Source: Zanthoxylum bungeanum
Taxonomy: Eukaryota; Streptophyta; Magnoliopsida; Sapindales; Rutaceae
Reading direction: 5' to 3'
Assembly: GCA_019454045.1 (NCBI GenBank)
Contig: SKCR01041567.1
Location: 1 to 64,000, forward strand
DNA length: 64,000 nt
Below are positions 24,465-34,833 of the stretch, one piece after another. Under the pieces are notes generated by a model. That model saw nothing but the letters and a program-made list of their open reading frames with translations. It was not told where the DNA came from and searched no databases. Position numbers and translations under genes: made by a program. Within the stretch, counting starts at the first letter, position 1. Each line of letters opens with the position of its first letter.

Positions 24465-25099
24465 TGTTAGGGATTGTTATTTGGAGGGAATACAGAATGT
24501 TGACAAAAGCATACAAAGTACTGATAAGGGGGAGCAAAAGTTGATGAGCCACAAGTCCAAGGCCCACATAGACGGAAGGCCTCCAATCCAACATGTTTAT
24601 GAAAGAAAAGGGTAAAGGGGATGATGCGTGGAGAAATAATCAGCATGGCAACAGCTGGCAAGGGCAGGGAATTATGTTGCTGACGTGTGGGAAAAATTAG
24701 TTAAGGGTAATGATGAGGGCATGTGTTTGTGTTTGTATATATTGGTTAGTTACAGATAGTAGGGATATCTTTTTGGGAAATTATCTTTGGGTGTTTGTAG
24801 AGAAAAACTCTTCCTGGCAGTGGCCATGGGTACTTGGGTTTTTCTTGTTTTGTAATTAGAACTCCCAGCAGTGGCTGGTTAGAGCAAAACTACTATTTCT
24901 CCATCTTGTTTCTTTTTATTCTTCATTTAGAACTCTGTAATCTCTTTTAAATGAAAAGTGGAAAGAATATCAATTTCCTTAACTTGTCTGATTTCATGTG
25001 CTCTACTATTTGTCTTAGATTGTGTTCATTTTGCGTATCATCTCATTCAACAAGAACAATAGATCATCAAGTCATTTCACACGCTTCAGGGGCTTAACA
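24465..25099 (+). repeat. 5' LTR of the gene-capturing element
   Basis: TGTTAGGGATTGTTATTTGG to CAGGGGCTTAACA, followed by ATTGGTCCGACCAG, a primer-site-like stretch, at 25100. It matches 40584-41216 over its whole length with scattered substitutions and small indels. It contains a plausible TATA (GTATATATTGG, about 24736). Confidence 0.9.
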
Positions 25100-25133
25100 A
25101 TTGGTCCGACCAGCTGGATCTGTATAGAGGGAG

Positions 25134-25242
25134 ATGGCCACAACGAGATTGGAAACAAGGGTGAAGAATCTGGAAAAGAGGGCCACAAGGGTAGAAGGTG
25201 AGGTACAAAGCTTAAGGTGGGATGTAGAGTTGTTGACCACTC
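25134..25242 (+). pseudogene. Gag N-terminus of the gene-capturing element
   Basis: An ATG at 25134 opens a coiled-coil-like frame, with MATTRLETRVKNLEKRATRV at the start and DVELLTT before the break. It is interrupted at 25243 by the small copia and resumes at 28386 with LQSIGGDIDSIKNQIKTV in the same frame, to a TGA at 28499. The heptad-like Leu/Val spacing resembles the gag N-terminus of the chromovirus at 53700. The capsid domain and zinc knuckle are absent. Confidence 0.75.
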
Positions 25243-25658
25243 TGATAGGAACACCAATTATTCAACTCTTGAGACAAATATGGCAGTTGGCACTAATCTT
25301 GGAATAACATTCTCAGCCACAGATTTCTCTCAATCACATATCCAAGATCTACAAGAATCCTGTCAACAGCTCATTAACGGCTAGCATTGTCTAAGGATCT
25401 TGACTTGTGTTTTCCTTTTATGCTGCAAATCATCATATATAAATATGTCATGTATAGTTTGTAAGAAAACAAGAAAACGAACTACAAATTTTCACTCACA
25501 CAGCTTTAGTTTTTTTCATGGTATCAGTGACACAAATGGCTTCCAGCTCTAAATCTGAACCAACTTTGTCTCTCCAAACCTTCCATCAATGTGCAAGCTT
25601 TATTTCTATAAAACTCACCACTCAAAATTAGCTCATTTGGAGTTCTCAGATTCTGCCT

Positions 25659-26546
25659 TTGATCTACAGTCTTGGACTGGAACATCATATAATAGATGCT
25701 GAGATGCCATCACAATTCTTAAAAGGTGATGAAAAAGAAATACAAAATCCTGAGTTCCTTGCTTGGAAAATCAACGATGGACTTCTCATGTCATGGCTGA
25801 GAGGGATGATGACTGAAGATGTGTTAAGCATGATCATAGAAGTACAAAATGCTCAAGAGATCTGGCTTACCATTGAAGAGATCATGTTACCAGCAACCAA
25901 AGAACAAGAAACATGGCTAAAGGATAGCCTGTATTCCTTGAAGAAAGGAACATCAAGCTTGGAAGAATTCCTAAAAAGGTTTAAGGGGATCTGTGACAAC
26001 TTAGCTGCCATAGGGAAGCCAATAAGCGATGAAGACAAAGTGTTTCAAATTGCTCGTGCCTTAGGATCAAGATATGCTGACTTTAAGACTGCAATGCTCA
26101 CAAAACCACCTTATCCCAGCCTCAAACAGTTTCTTCATGCTCTTCAAAATCATGAACAAACTGTTATACCACAAAAAGATGAAAATGAGCATTTGAATTT
26201 GAATCATAATCAAGCATATTTTGGTCAAAGGGGCAGAGGACGAAATCAAAGAGGTGGAAGGTATGGCTCTCGTGGTATGGGTCCTCATCACAATAATGGT
26301 AGAAGACACAACTATTTCAATTCAAAATCCCACAGCTACAACTCCGACTCACAGCACTTCAACAAAAATAAAAGCCAGCCACATAAACCAAATACCGTGG
26401 ACCAGCAGAATAAAACTGACCCTGTTTTTTGTCAGATTTGTGGAAAAAAAATCATAGTGCACCTAATTGTTGGGATAGATATGAATATGATTATCATGAC
26501 GACGAGGCCCCTCAAGCTCATGTCTCAACAAATGCACAACCTTTGA
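25659..26546 (+). pseudogene. Copia gag (small element)
   Basis: A retrotransposon gag of the UBN2 type: WLKDSLYSLKKGTSSLEEFL and ALGSRYADFKTAML are typical capsid motifs, followed by an RG/RGG-rich nucleic-acid-binding stretch (RGRGRNQRGGRYGSRG) and the start of a CCHC knuckle (FCQICGK). A one-base change after CQICGK shifts the frame, so the rest of the knuckle and the protease (AHMTNDPGN, about 26574-26600) lie in other frames. The natural start is probably upstream near 25535, where MASSSKSEPTLSLQ-like sequence is visible before a stop. Confidence 0.8.
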
Positions 26547-26588
26547 ATGATCAACAATTTTACGCTGACTCTGGGCCACTGCTCATAT

Positions 26589-27470
26589 GACGAATGATCC
26601 AGGTAACTTAAATAATATTATGCCCTATAGAGGATTTGACAAAATCTATGTTGGTAATGACAAGGATTACAAATCTCTCATATAGGACATACAAGTTTAA
26701 GTACAAAACATGGACAATTAAAACTCAACAATGTTTTAGTTGTACCAAAAATACAAAAGAGCCTTCTTTCTGTTAGTCAATTTATTGATGATAATAATTG
26801 TATTTTTGAATTTAACACCGATGGCTTTGTTGTTAAGACCAAAAACAATCAGGTACTAGCCAAGGGACGTAGACAGGGGAGGCTGTTCGTGTTAGAAGAC
26901 AGATCCAATTTGGCTTTAACTACAACAAAAGGAAATCTTAAAGACTACATCTTATGGCACAAAAGGCTAGGGCATGCCAACTCCAAGATTTTACATGTTT
27001 TAAAAAATCATGGACTTATTAGTTTTTCTAGTTGGATAAAAAAACCTACTATTTGTGTTTCATGCCAATTAGGCAAAAGCTGTAGACAATCTTTCTCTTT
27101 ATCTAATAATAAATCAGATTTTCCTCTTCAAAAAATTCATTGTGATTTATGGGGACCTTCCCCTATTAAATCAAATCAAAATTTTAAATATTACGTACTA
27201 TTTATAGATGATTTCTCACGATTTTCTTGGTTGTTCCCTCTTAAAAATAAATCTGACTTTTTTGATTGCTTCTTAAATTTTCAGAAACAGGTGGAGAATC
27301 AATTAGACAAAAAAAATTAAAATCTTTCAATGTGATGGAGGAGGGGAGTTCCATTCCACGGCCTTCATTAAACATCTTGAACAATGTGGAATCCAAAGAC
27401 AAATCTCATGTCCTTACACCCATGAACAAAACGGTGTAGCAGAAAGAAAGCATAGGCACATTCACTCGGC
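26589..27470 (+). pseudogene. Copia protease-integrase fragment (small element)
   Basis: GAG-pre-integrase zinc segment HKRLGHANSKILHVLKNHGL and CVSCQLGK (HHCC type), then the integrase start KIHCDLWGPSP (first catalytic Asp) and FIDDFSRFSWLFPL (second Asp region). After a frameshift near 27318, QISCPYTHEQNGVAERKHRH carries the catalytic Glu. Sequence then jumps by deletion into RT/RNase H. Not functional. Confidence 0.82.
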
Positions 27471-28090
27471 CAGACATCACACATGCTGTAAATCAAGTTT
27501 GCCAGCACTTTCAAGCTCCCACAAAATCTGACCTTCAGGCAGTTAAACGTATTCTTCGATATTTGAAAGGAACTATTGATTTCGGCATCAAATTTCTGTT
27601 TCAAAGCTCCATCCATTTGTACGGCTTCTCGGATTCAGATTGGGCTGGTTGCCTTCTCACTCGTAGGAGCACCTCTGGTCATTGCTTCTACCTTGGTGCC
27701 AATCTCATCTCATGGAGTTCAAAAAAGCAAAACACAGTTTCTCGATCAAGTGCTGAAGCAGAGTATAGATCAATGGCATCCGCTGCAGCTGAACTTACAT
27801 GGATCATGTATCTGCTTCAAGACATTGGTCTTCAACCAACCAAAATACCCACATTCCTTTGTCACAACTTAAGTGCTTTACACCTGACCAGAAACCCGGT
27901 ATTTCATGCAAGAACGAAACATATAGAACTTGATGCCCATTTTGTTCGTGAAAAGGTAGCCTAAGGAACCATTCTCACAAAATATATTCCATCTCCTCTC
28001 CAAATTTCCGATGTGTTCACCAAGCCTCTCACCAAAAACATCTTCGCTGGTTTTCGACACAAACTTGGAGTGCATTGTATATCACTTCCG
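27470..28090 (+). pseudogene. Copia RT tail and RNase H (small element)
   Basis: Starts within the RT tail (RPDITHAVNQVCQHFQAP) and continues into RNase H: GFSDSDWAGCLLTRRSTSG, SRSSAEAEYRSMA and ARTKHIELDAHFVREKV. A TAA at about 27962 breaks the frame before ISDVFTKPLTKN. The palm domain with YVDD is deleted. The segment runs to the polypurine tract at about 28091. Confidence 0.85.
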
Positions 28091-28501
28091 AGTTTGAGGG
28101 GGGATGATAGGAACACCAATTACTCAACTCTTGAGACAAATATGGCTGTTGGCACTAATCTTGGAATAACATTCTCAGCCACAGATTTCTCTCAATCACA
28201 TATCCAATATCTACAAGAATCATGTCAATAGCTCATTAACGGCTAGCATTATCTAAGGATCTTGACTTGTGTTTTCCTTTTATGCTGCAAATCATCATAT
28301 ATAAATATGTCATGTATAGTTTGTAAGAAAACAAGAAAACGAAATACAAATTTTCACTCACACAGCTTTAGTTTTCTTCACACTCAACTACAGTCCATTG
28401 GTGGAGATATTGACAGTATCAAAAACCAGATCAAGACAGTGGATGATTTGAACCTGAAGTTAGATGCTATGAAAGAATTCCACAGTTTTATGATGAAGTG
28501 A

Positions 28502-29194
28502 ATGAAGGGAAAGAACTACACCCATGAAACGGAGCCCACATACACCCATGAAACGGAAACCACTCTAACACGGAATCAAAACCAAAACGTGAGTCCTACC
28601 TTGAATGGAGGCATGGTGAGTGAGATGGAAAGGAGAATGATCGAGGAAGAAATAACAGGAGGAGTCGGAGCAACCAAGGCTGGGGTGGCTACTGGATGGT
28701 CAAAAGAGACGAATACATATTGGTACAATAGCAGGGGACTTGCAGCAAATCAACGTATTGGGGTTTCAGTAAAATCCAATGGGCCTGAGTATGGGACAAG
28801 GTTTGGAGGTTTCAATGGAGGGCCTGGAATAAGTAGCCCACTTCAAAGTCAACAGACAATGACACAAACCCTAGGAGGGAGCCATGACCAAGGCACAACA
28901 ACTGAGAAATCACCAGCTTTGAATCATGAGATAAGCTCTACTTCTCAAGACAAGTTGTTTTCGGATTTTGAGCTGGATGAGACTGTGGGAACTCCGGTGA
29001 AGGATGAGACGCCATCGGAAGCCGCCGCAGTGGCTAAGCCGATTTTGGTGAGTATGCCAATTCCAGAGAAACAATACCAACAAAATTTCAGCTCATCAAG
29101 AAATACATGGGGGCGTTCATCAGTCGGTGCCCCAAGTTCAACGAACGAAAGGAAAACACCAGGGGAATTTAGAACTCGCCACTCTCTCTCATAG
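28502..29194 (+). CDS. Unassigned Ser/Gly/Thr-rich frame of the gene-capturing element
   Basis: 230 codons opening with a short repeat (THETEPTYTHETETT). Later stretches include GGFNGGPGISSPLQSQQT, LFSDFELDETVGTPV and NFSSSRNTWGRSSVGAP. Low-complexity and probably disordered. It follows the gag coiled coil in the same frame after one stop, and after a TAG at about 29192 the frame continues across the nested pair at 29223-38758 into the CIA1-PDK-VPS18 chimera. It may be degenerate gag or a further captured sequence; I do not recognise it. Confidence 0.45.
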   Translation: MKGKNYTHETEPTYTHETETTLTRNQNQNVSPTLNGGMVSEMERRMIEEEITGGVGATKAGVATGWSKETNTYWYNSRGLAANQRIGVSVKSNGPEYGTRFGGFNGGPGISSPLQSQQTMTQTLGGSHDQGTTTEKSPALNHEISSTSQDKLFSDFELDETVGTPVKDETPSEAAAVAKPILVSMPIPEKQYQQNFSSSRNTWGRSSVGAPSSTNERKTPGEFRTRHSLS

Positions 29195-29222
29195 ATTTCT
29201 GTTGCAAACAGATACAACTCTG

Positions 29223-29559
29223 TGTTGTGATTCACCGATCACTCTTGGAGTGTTTGAGGAAAAACCGAATTGTATTTATTACTACAAGAATAAATACTAC
29301 AAGTTTACAACAAGAAACTCAAAGAAAAAACCTCACACTCTCTCTATACAATTTACACTCACTTTGGGATAATGATAACTGAGCTCTAAGGCTCCTTTTA
29401 TAATGTCCAAACCGCGTGCTACAGTAACACGCGGTTTGACAGCTTCTGCCAGCTTCTCATTTGGCAAGTTGAAGGTGTCTTCATCATGCTTTCGGTGGAA
29501 AGCATGCCAGCTGCATTTGGTGCAGCTCTATGCATGTTCTGCATGCATGTGAACCAACA
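29223..29559 (-). repeat. B1 3' LTR
   Basis: Minus-strand sense TGTTGGTTCACATGCATG to GGTGAATCACAACA, 337 bp. Contains the palindrome AAACCGCGTG/CACGCGGTTT (29409-29438) just upstream of a TATA-like ATTATAAAAGG. Near identical to 33592-33918. Confidence 0.88.
29409..29438. promoter_or_regulatory. Palindrome upstream of the LTR TATA (B1 3' LTR)
   Basis: AAACCGCGTG, a 10 base spacer or loop, CACGCGGTTT. Equivalent palindromes occur at 33768-33797, 34031-34062 and 38536-38567 in the other three LTRs, always a few bases before the TATA-like site. The arms are conserved while the spacers differ between B1 and B2. A transcription factor site or an RNA/DNA hairpin are both possible. Confidence 0.6.
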
Positions 29560-29741
29560 AATCTCCCACTCGGTGAAGATTTTTCCAAATCTGAGCCGAC
29601 CATCAATCATCCAAACTGGATCCTCAAAGGATCCTCCCCTGGCTACATCTGTATGACTGCCTACGTACCCTGAGTTGGGATAAAGCCAATCGTAGTTCTC
29701 TGTATCTGAAAACAATCATCATCTGACAGCTATCCCGGTTA

Positions 29742-29935
29742 TGTCTCTGCACAACTCTAGCTTGTCCCAATCATCGTTCCTTTGTTGACATGTCGGCTGT
29801 GTCTCTGCACAGCACACTTCACTGCATCTCTGTACAGTATTCTCCTGCTATGTTTCTGCATAGTACAATCCACTGTGTCTCTGCACAGTTTTCTTCTGTT
29901 GTGTCTCTGCACAGTTTTGACGCCATGTTTCTTCA
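29742..29935 (-). repeat. Tandem array derived from the RNase H C-terminus
   Basis: Five to six units of about 24-27 bp, each containing CTGTGCAGAGACAC or a variant on the minus strand. They correspond to the LCRDTT codons at the end of the B2 polyprotein (38225-38263). The array replaces the deleted RT/RNase H of B1. Confidence 0.72.
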
Positions 29936-29947
29936 CCCATTTGTTCC

Positions 29948-31582
29948 TCAGTGCCTTCTTGCCTTTGGGAAACTCTCTGGCTCCCCCACATCAGTAAGCA
30001 GAATATATTCGGATCCCGGATATCTGGTTGATGGAATCCTGCCTCGCTCAGATCTTCTTGTCTGAGGTCCACTGGTTTCAGGAGGTCTATCATCATCCAT
30101 CTCTGTGAATGATCTTGTAGCTTCTAGTTGAGTGGGTTGCGGCTCCCCCTGCTCAACACTTTCTTCTGTAATCTCCGATGGAACAGGCTGTGTCTCCCCC
30201 TGCTCAACATCTTCATTTGCCTCCTCTGGTTCTGCTTCTGGAATTTCCTCGTGCACCCTGTCTGTGGCCAATTGTGCTGGTGCTGGGTCTGGATTTCTGT
30301 TGGCACTAGTATTGGAAGACATTCTGGGCATTTCAATGTCTTCAATTGTTCGGTCTTCAAGAATCTCTACTTCTTGGCTTCTGATGACCATCTTCACCTT
30401 CGGATCCCATAGTCTGTATCCAAATTCTTCATCTCCATGGCCTAGAAATATACATGGAGTTATCCTTGCATCGAGCTTCTCCCTGAGCTCATTGGATACA
30501 TATACAACGGCTAAACAACCGAATACTCTAGGGTGAGTGTATGCGGGATTCTTACCAGACCACAATTTCTCCGGAATCTCCAAGTTCAACGGTTCACATG
30601 GTGATCTGTTTATCAGGTAACAGGCAGCACGAACAGCTTCTCCCCAGAATGGCTTTGGCAGCTTAGCCATACTGATCATTCCTCTGACTTTCTCCATAAT
30701 GGTGCGGTTCATACTTGCAGCGACACCATTATGTTGTGGAGTGTGTGGAACAGTTCTCTCATGTCGAATGCTATGTCTCATGCAGTAGGCTTCGAATTCC
30801 CTGGAACTGTACTTGCCTCCATCGTCTGTGCGAAGGCACTTCAGCTTCTTCCCTGTTTCATGCTCTACCATGGCGTGGAACAGCTTGAATTGATCTAAGA
30901 CCTGATCCTTCGTCTTGAGGAAATACACCCAGATTTTCCGTGAAGCATCATCGATGAAAGTCAGAAAATATTTGTTACCGCCCAATGAATCAACCTCCAA
31001 GGGACCACAAACATCAGAGTGCACCAGACTTAGCAACTCTGATCTTCTCTCTAAAGAGAAATCAAATGAGACTCTGCGTTGCGTACCAATTGAGTAGTGG
31101 TTGCAAGGACCTCGTGCAACATCCTTGGTAAGCTCATTCTTGTTCAGGGTAGACAACCCTCTCCCACTCATGTGTCCGAGTCTCTGGTTCCACAGATTTT
31201 GAGAAGCTTCTTTTTCAGCTACATTAAGGCTGTCTGCACAAATCTTCACATTAGTCTTGTATAGTGCACCGCAAGCATGTCCTCGGGCGACAACCATGAC
31301 ACTGGTTGTGATTCTCCATGTGCCATTTCTGAAGTGATTTTCATAGCCCTGTTTGTCAAGAGCTATCCCCGAGAGTACATTCAGCCGAAGTTCAGGAACA
31401 TGCAGGACATCCTTCAAGGTCAATGTACACCCGACATTTGTCCGCAACTTAATATCACCCATTCCTACTATCCCAGAGGAACTGATATTTCTCATCTTCA
31501 CTGCTCCAAAGTCTCCCGCTTTGTAGGTTGTGAAGTAATCCCTGTGAGGAGTGATGTGGTAGGATGCTGCAGTATCTACCAC
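29948..31582 (-). pseudogene. B1 protease-integrase polyprotein fragment
   Basis: 544-codon frame. It opens at the protease active site VDTAASYHITPHRDYF. GAG-pre-integrase is next (NLWNQRLGHMSGRGL; CNHYSIGTQ replaces the CNHCLFGK form, so a zinc Cys is lost). The integrase core has HSDVCGPLE, FIDDASRKIWVYF and PQHNGVAASMNRTIMEKV, where the catalytic Glu position (normally VxERMNRT) reads ASMNRT, so activity is unlikely. The C-terminal part FGCLAVVYVSNELREKLDAR and a TRRSERGRIPSTRY linker follow. It stops at the deletion point where RT should begin. Confidence 0.87.
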
Positions 31583-32411
31583 CCACTCAACATCTTGGGT
31601 TGCGTTGTGAAGGCATGTCTCTTCCTGTATGGAGCATATTGCTACATCTGCTTAACGACCAGTGTCTCTCCTTCGTCATTCTTCGGCTGGTGATTGCCTT
31701 CTCTCTGCTCTCGTTGCAGTTTCCGGCAATTCTTCTTTAGGTGGCCTACAATGCTACAATGGTAGCACTTATAGGTAGGCTTCCTTCCATCTGAGGATCT
31801 ACCCCTGGTTGTGCTTCTGCCTCTCTCTCCGTCTCTTCCTTGATGTCTTCCTCGAGTCTCTGTGACGAAGGCTTCTATCTGTTCTGAGCCAACATCTGTC
31901 AGTTGCGGACAAATGTACACCCGATATTTGTCCGCAACTTAATATCACCCATTCCTACTATCCCAGAGGAACTGATATTTCTCATCTTCATTGCTCCAAA
32001 GTCTCCCGCTTTGTAGGTTGTGAAGTAATCCATGTGAGGAGTGACGTGGTAGGATGCTGCAGTATCTACCACCCACTCAACATCTTGGGTTGCGTTGTGA
32101 AGGCATGTCTATTCCTGTATGGAGCATATTGCTACATCTGCTTGGACAACGACCAGTGTCTCTCCTTCGTCATTCTTTGGCTGGTGATTGCCTTATCTCT
32201 GCTCTCGTTGCAGTTTCCGGCAATTCTTCTTTAGGTGGCCTACAATGCTACAATGGTAGCACTTATAGGTAGGCTTCCTTCCATCTGAGGATCTACCCCT
32301 GGTTGTGCTTCTGCCTCTCTCTCCGTCTCTTCCTTGATGTCTTCCTCGAGTCTCTGTGACGAAGGCTTCTGTCTGTTCTGAGCCAACATCTTTTCTCCGG
32401 GACTCCTCATT
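31430..32411 (-). repeat. 490 bp tandem duplication in B1 gag-protease
   Basis: The block starting ATTTGTCCGCAACTTAATAT at 31436 recurs at 31926, and the block ending GTTCTGAGCCAACATCT at 31897 recurs at about 32391. The offset is about 490 bp. Both copies contain the zinc knuckle (CYHCSIVGHLKKNC) and the first protease codons. The duplication breaks the polyprotein. Confidence 0.85.
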
Positions 32412-32963
32412 CGACAGGGCATCTTTTACCATAGGCATGGTAACTTTACCTCCTGGAGCGGAATTGCTGAGAGTAACCACCAATGTCTCCCAGCTATCAG
32501 GAAGGGAACTGAGTAGTAAGAGGACTTGTACTTCATCTCCCAGCTGCATGTCTACTGCAGACAACTGGTTCACCAGGCTTTGAAACTTGTTGGTGTGTTC
32601 TGCAACGAAAGTTCCACTCCGTAGCTTTAGGTTCACCGAACGCCTCATGATTAAGGCCTTATTCTGAGCTGTTTTGGCCTAGAACATGTCTTCCAATTTC
32701 CTCCACATTTTATAAGCATTTGTGTCATGTGCTACGTGGTGGAAGACACTGTGACCGATCCACTGCCTAATCTGACCCAAAGTTCTGTTGTTGAGTTTAT
32801 TCCAGTCATACTCCTTAACAGACTCTGGTTTCACTCCCTTCATCTCGATGACATCAAACAGATCTTTACAATGTAAAAAATCTATCATCCTAGGTCTCCA
32901 GAGGGAGTAATTAGTGGCAGCCAATTTAATCATTGTACCAGAATGGGTATCTTCCATTTCCAT
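32193..32963 (-). pseudogene. B1 gag
   Basis: Starts MEMEDTHSGTMIKLAATNYS (32963). The copia capsid motif LWRPRMIDFLHCKDLFDV follows and, after a stop near 32676, LKLRSGTFVAEHTNKFQSLV and LLLSSLPDSWETLVVTLS. The zinc knuckle is CYHCSIVGHLKKNC. Matches B2 gag almost residue for residue. A stop and the downstream duplication make it non-functional. Confidence 0.88.
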
Positions 32964-33164
32964 TTTAAATTTTAAAGTTTAAAATGAAAATATACTAAAA
33001 TTGGGGCTAAATTTCACAAATCTGAGGTCACTGTTGCGTCCGGAACGGTCGAAAATGGTGGAATAGACATTTCGTTGGTCTAAATCCACACAGGGACTGA
33101 TTTGTAAATTCCTAAAGATTTTGGGGGCAAAATTGTAAATTTCAAAACTTCAGGGGGCTAAATG

Positions 33165-33345
33165 AAATTCACCAGGCTGCTGATGTGGCGCTGACGTGGC
33201 AGATGACTGGGCGCTGATGTGGCGGATGACGTGGCACTGACTGGGCGCTGACGTGGCGCTGACTGTGCGCTGACGCGGCGCTGACTGTGCGCTGACGTGG
33301 CGCTGATGTGGCGGCTGACTGGACTCGTCTTCAACCTTCAGTGCT
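33165..33345 (-). repeat. TGACG-rich minisatellite in B1 leader
   Basis: An array of short GC-rich units (GCTGACGTGGC, GCTGACTGGGC, about 11 bp period on the plus strand) between primer site and gag. The B2 leader (34490-34625) carries the same array in its own sense. Units contain ACGTCA/TGACGT cores, the kind bound by plant bZIP/TGA factors. Confidence 0.65.
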
Positions 33346-33591
33346 CGTGTGGCGCATGGCAGCAAGTGGCGGTGCGTGGGAGTTCTCTGCCAGGCGCGTG
33401 CGGACTCCCTGGACCTCCGTTTGATCACCGGAAAATACCACCGTGCTCGTCTTGACGTGAACTAGCTGATGGTATGCTCAAAGTTGATTTTTGACAACTT
33501 TTCCGGAACTCGAATTTTCCGAACCGAGCTCCGTTCTTCAATTTTTCGACCCCAAAGAAGAACCAAAGCTCTGATACCACTTGTTGTGATT

Positions 33592-33918
33592 CACCGGTCA
33601 CTCTTGGAGTGTTTGAGGAAAAACCGAATTGTATTTATTACTACAAGAATAAATACTACAAGTTTACAACAAGAAACTCAAAGAAAAAACCCCACACTCT
33701 CTCTATACAATTTACACTCACTTTGGGATAATGATAACTGAGCTCTAAGGCTCCTTTTATAATGTCCAAACCGCGTGCTACAGTAACACGCGGTTTGACA
33801 GCTTCTGCCAACTTCTCATTTGGCAAGCTGAAGGTGTCTTCATCATGCTTTCGGTGGAAAGCATGCCAGCTGCATTTGGTGTAGCTCTATGCATGTTCTG
33901 CATGCATGTGAACCAATA
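33592..33918 (-). repeat. B1 5' LTR
   Basis: Near identical to 29223-29559. Its outer terminus reads CCAATA on the plus strand instead of CCAACA, one base away from a canonical end. Only AATATT (33919-33924) separates it from the B2 LTR. Palindrome at 33768-33797. Confidence 0.85.
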
Positions 33919-33924
33919 AATATT

Positions 33925-34245
33925 TGTTGAATCATTCACAGCTTGCATGCATCATGCATGCAAGCTGTACTCAAAACCAGTGTGACAGCCTTCACACAGC
34001 AAGGAAGACGTGTGAAGCTATCAGCAAATGCCAAACCGCGTGGCACTGTTCACGCGGTTTGGGCACTATAAATTGGAGCCCCATTGCTTTGTAAAATCAT
34101 CCCAAAGTGAGTGTAAATTGTATAGAGAGAGTGAGGTTTTTTTCTTTGAGTTTCTTGTTGTAAACTTGTAGTATTTATTCTTGTAGTAATAAATACAATT
34201 CGGTTTTTCCTCAAACACTCCAAGAGTGATCGATGAATCACAACA
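33925..34245 (+). repeat. B2 5' LTR
   Basis: TGTTGAATCATTCACAGC to GATGAATCACAACA. Palindrome CCAAACCGCGTG, 8 base spacer, CACGCGGTTTGG (34031-34062), then TATAAAT at 34067. The R-U5 part matches B1 closely while U3 diverges. Confidence 0.9.
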
Positions 34246-34489
34246 AGTGGTATCAGAGCTTTGGTTCTTCTTTGGGGTCGAAAAATCGAAGAACGGAGCT
34301 CGGTTCGGAAAATTCGAGTTCCGGTAAAGTTGTCAAAAATCAACTTTGAGCATACCATCAGCTAGTTCACGTCGAGACGAGCACGGTGGTATTTTCTGGC
34401 GATCAAACGGAGGTCATGGGAGTCCGCACGCGCCAGGCAGAGAACTCCCACGCGCCGCCACGCGCGCTGAAGGTTGAAGGCGAGTCCAG

Positions 34490-34625
34490 TCAGCCGCCAC
34501 GTCAGCACACAGTCAGCGCACAGTCAGCGCCGCATCAGCGCCCAATCAGCGCCATGTCAGCGCCCAGTCAGCGCCACGTCAGCGCCCAGTCAGCAGACAC
34601 GTCATCCGCCACGTCAGCAGCCTGG
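34490..34625 (+). repeat. TGACG-rich minisatellite in B2 leader
   Basis: About a dozen units such as CACGTCAGCGC and CAGTCAGCGC with a period near 10-12 bp, between primer site and gag. It is the plus-strand counterpart of 33165-33345, and unit number and order differ between the two. Confidence 0.65.
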
Positions 34626-34833
34626 TAAATTTCATTTAGCCCCATGAGGTTTTGAAATTTACAGTTTGCCCCCAGAATCTTTAGGAATTTACAAATCAGT
34701 CCTTGTGTCGGATTTAGACCAACGAAGTGTCTATTCCACCATTTTCGACCGTTTCGGACGCAACAGTGACCTCGGATTTGTGAAATTCAGCCCCGATTTT
34801 AGTATATTTTCATTTTAAACTTTAAAATTTAAA

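Larger units (their letters stand above)
25243..28380 (+). mobile_element. Small Ty1/copia element with internal deletion
   Basis: LTRs of 276 bp at 25243-25518 and 28105-28380 (about 97 percent identical by eye), both TGATAGGAACACC to TTCA, with a CACTC target duplication at 25238-25242 and 28381-28385. The primer site TGGTATCAGTGAC follows at 25519, and the polypurine tract GTTTGAGGGGGGA precedes 28105. Gag and the start of integrase are present; most of integrase and RT is deleted between about 27465 and 27470. It is nested in the gag of the gene-capturing element. Confidence 0.93.
29223..33918 (-). mobile_element. Copia element B1 (minus strand, RT deleted)
   Basis: 3' LTR 29223-29559, 5' LTR 33592-33918. 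The primer site reads TGGTATCAGAGC on the minus strand (33579-33590). Sense order: leader with TGACG-rich repeats (33165-33345), gag (32963-32193), protease, integrase (to about 29950), then a remnant of RT (ALRNKWV) joined to a tandem LCRD-type array and the polypurine tract GAGTGGGAGATT. RT and RNase H are almost wholly deleted. A 490 bp tandem duplication lies in gag-protease (31430-32411). It sits head to head with B2, and the outer ends of the pair share ACTCTG. Confidence 0.87.

Noticed and set aside
26067..26309. Reverse-strand ORF opposite copia gag
   Set aside because: Shadow of the gag coding sequence; no recognisable domain.
29742..29935. Regularly spaced repeats that could suggest a CRISPR-like array
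   Set aside because: Units are adjacent and derived from RNase H codons; plant nuclear DNA, no unique spacers and no cas genes.
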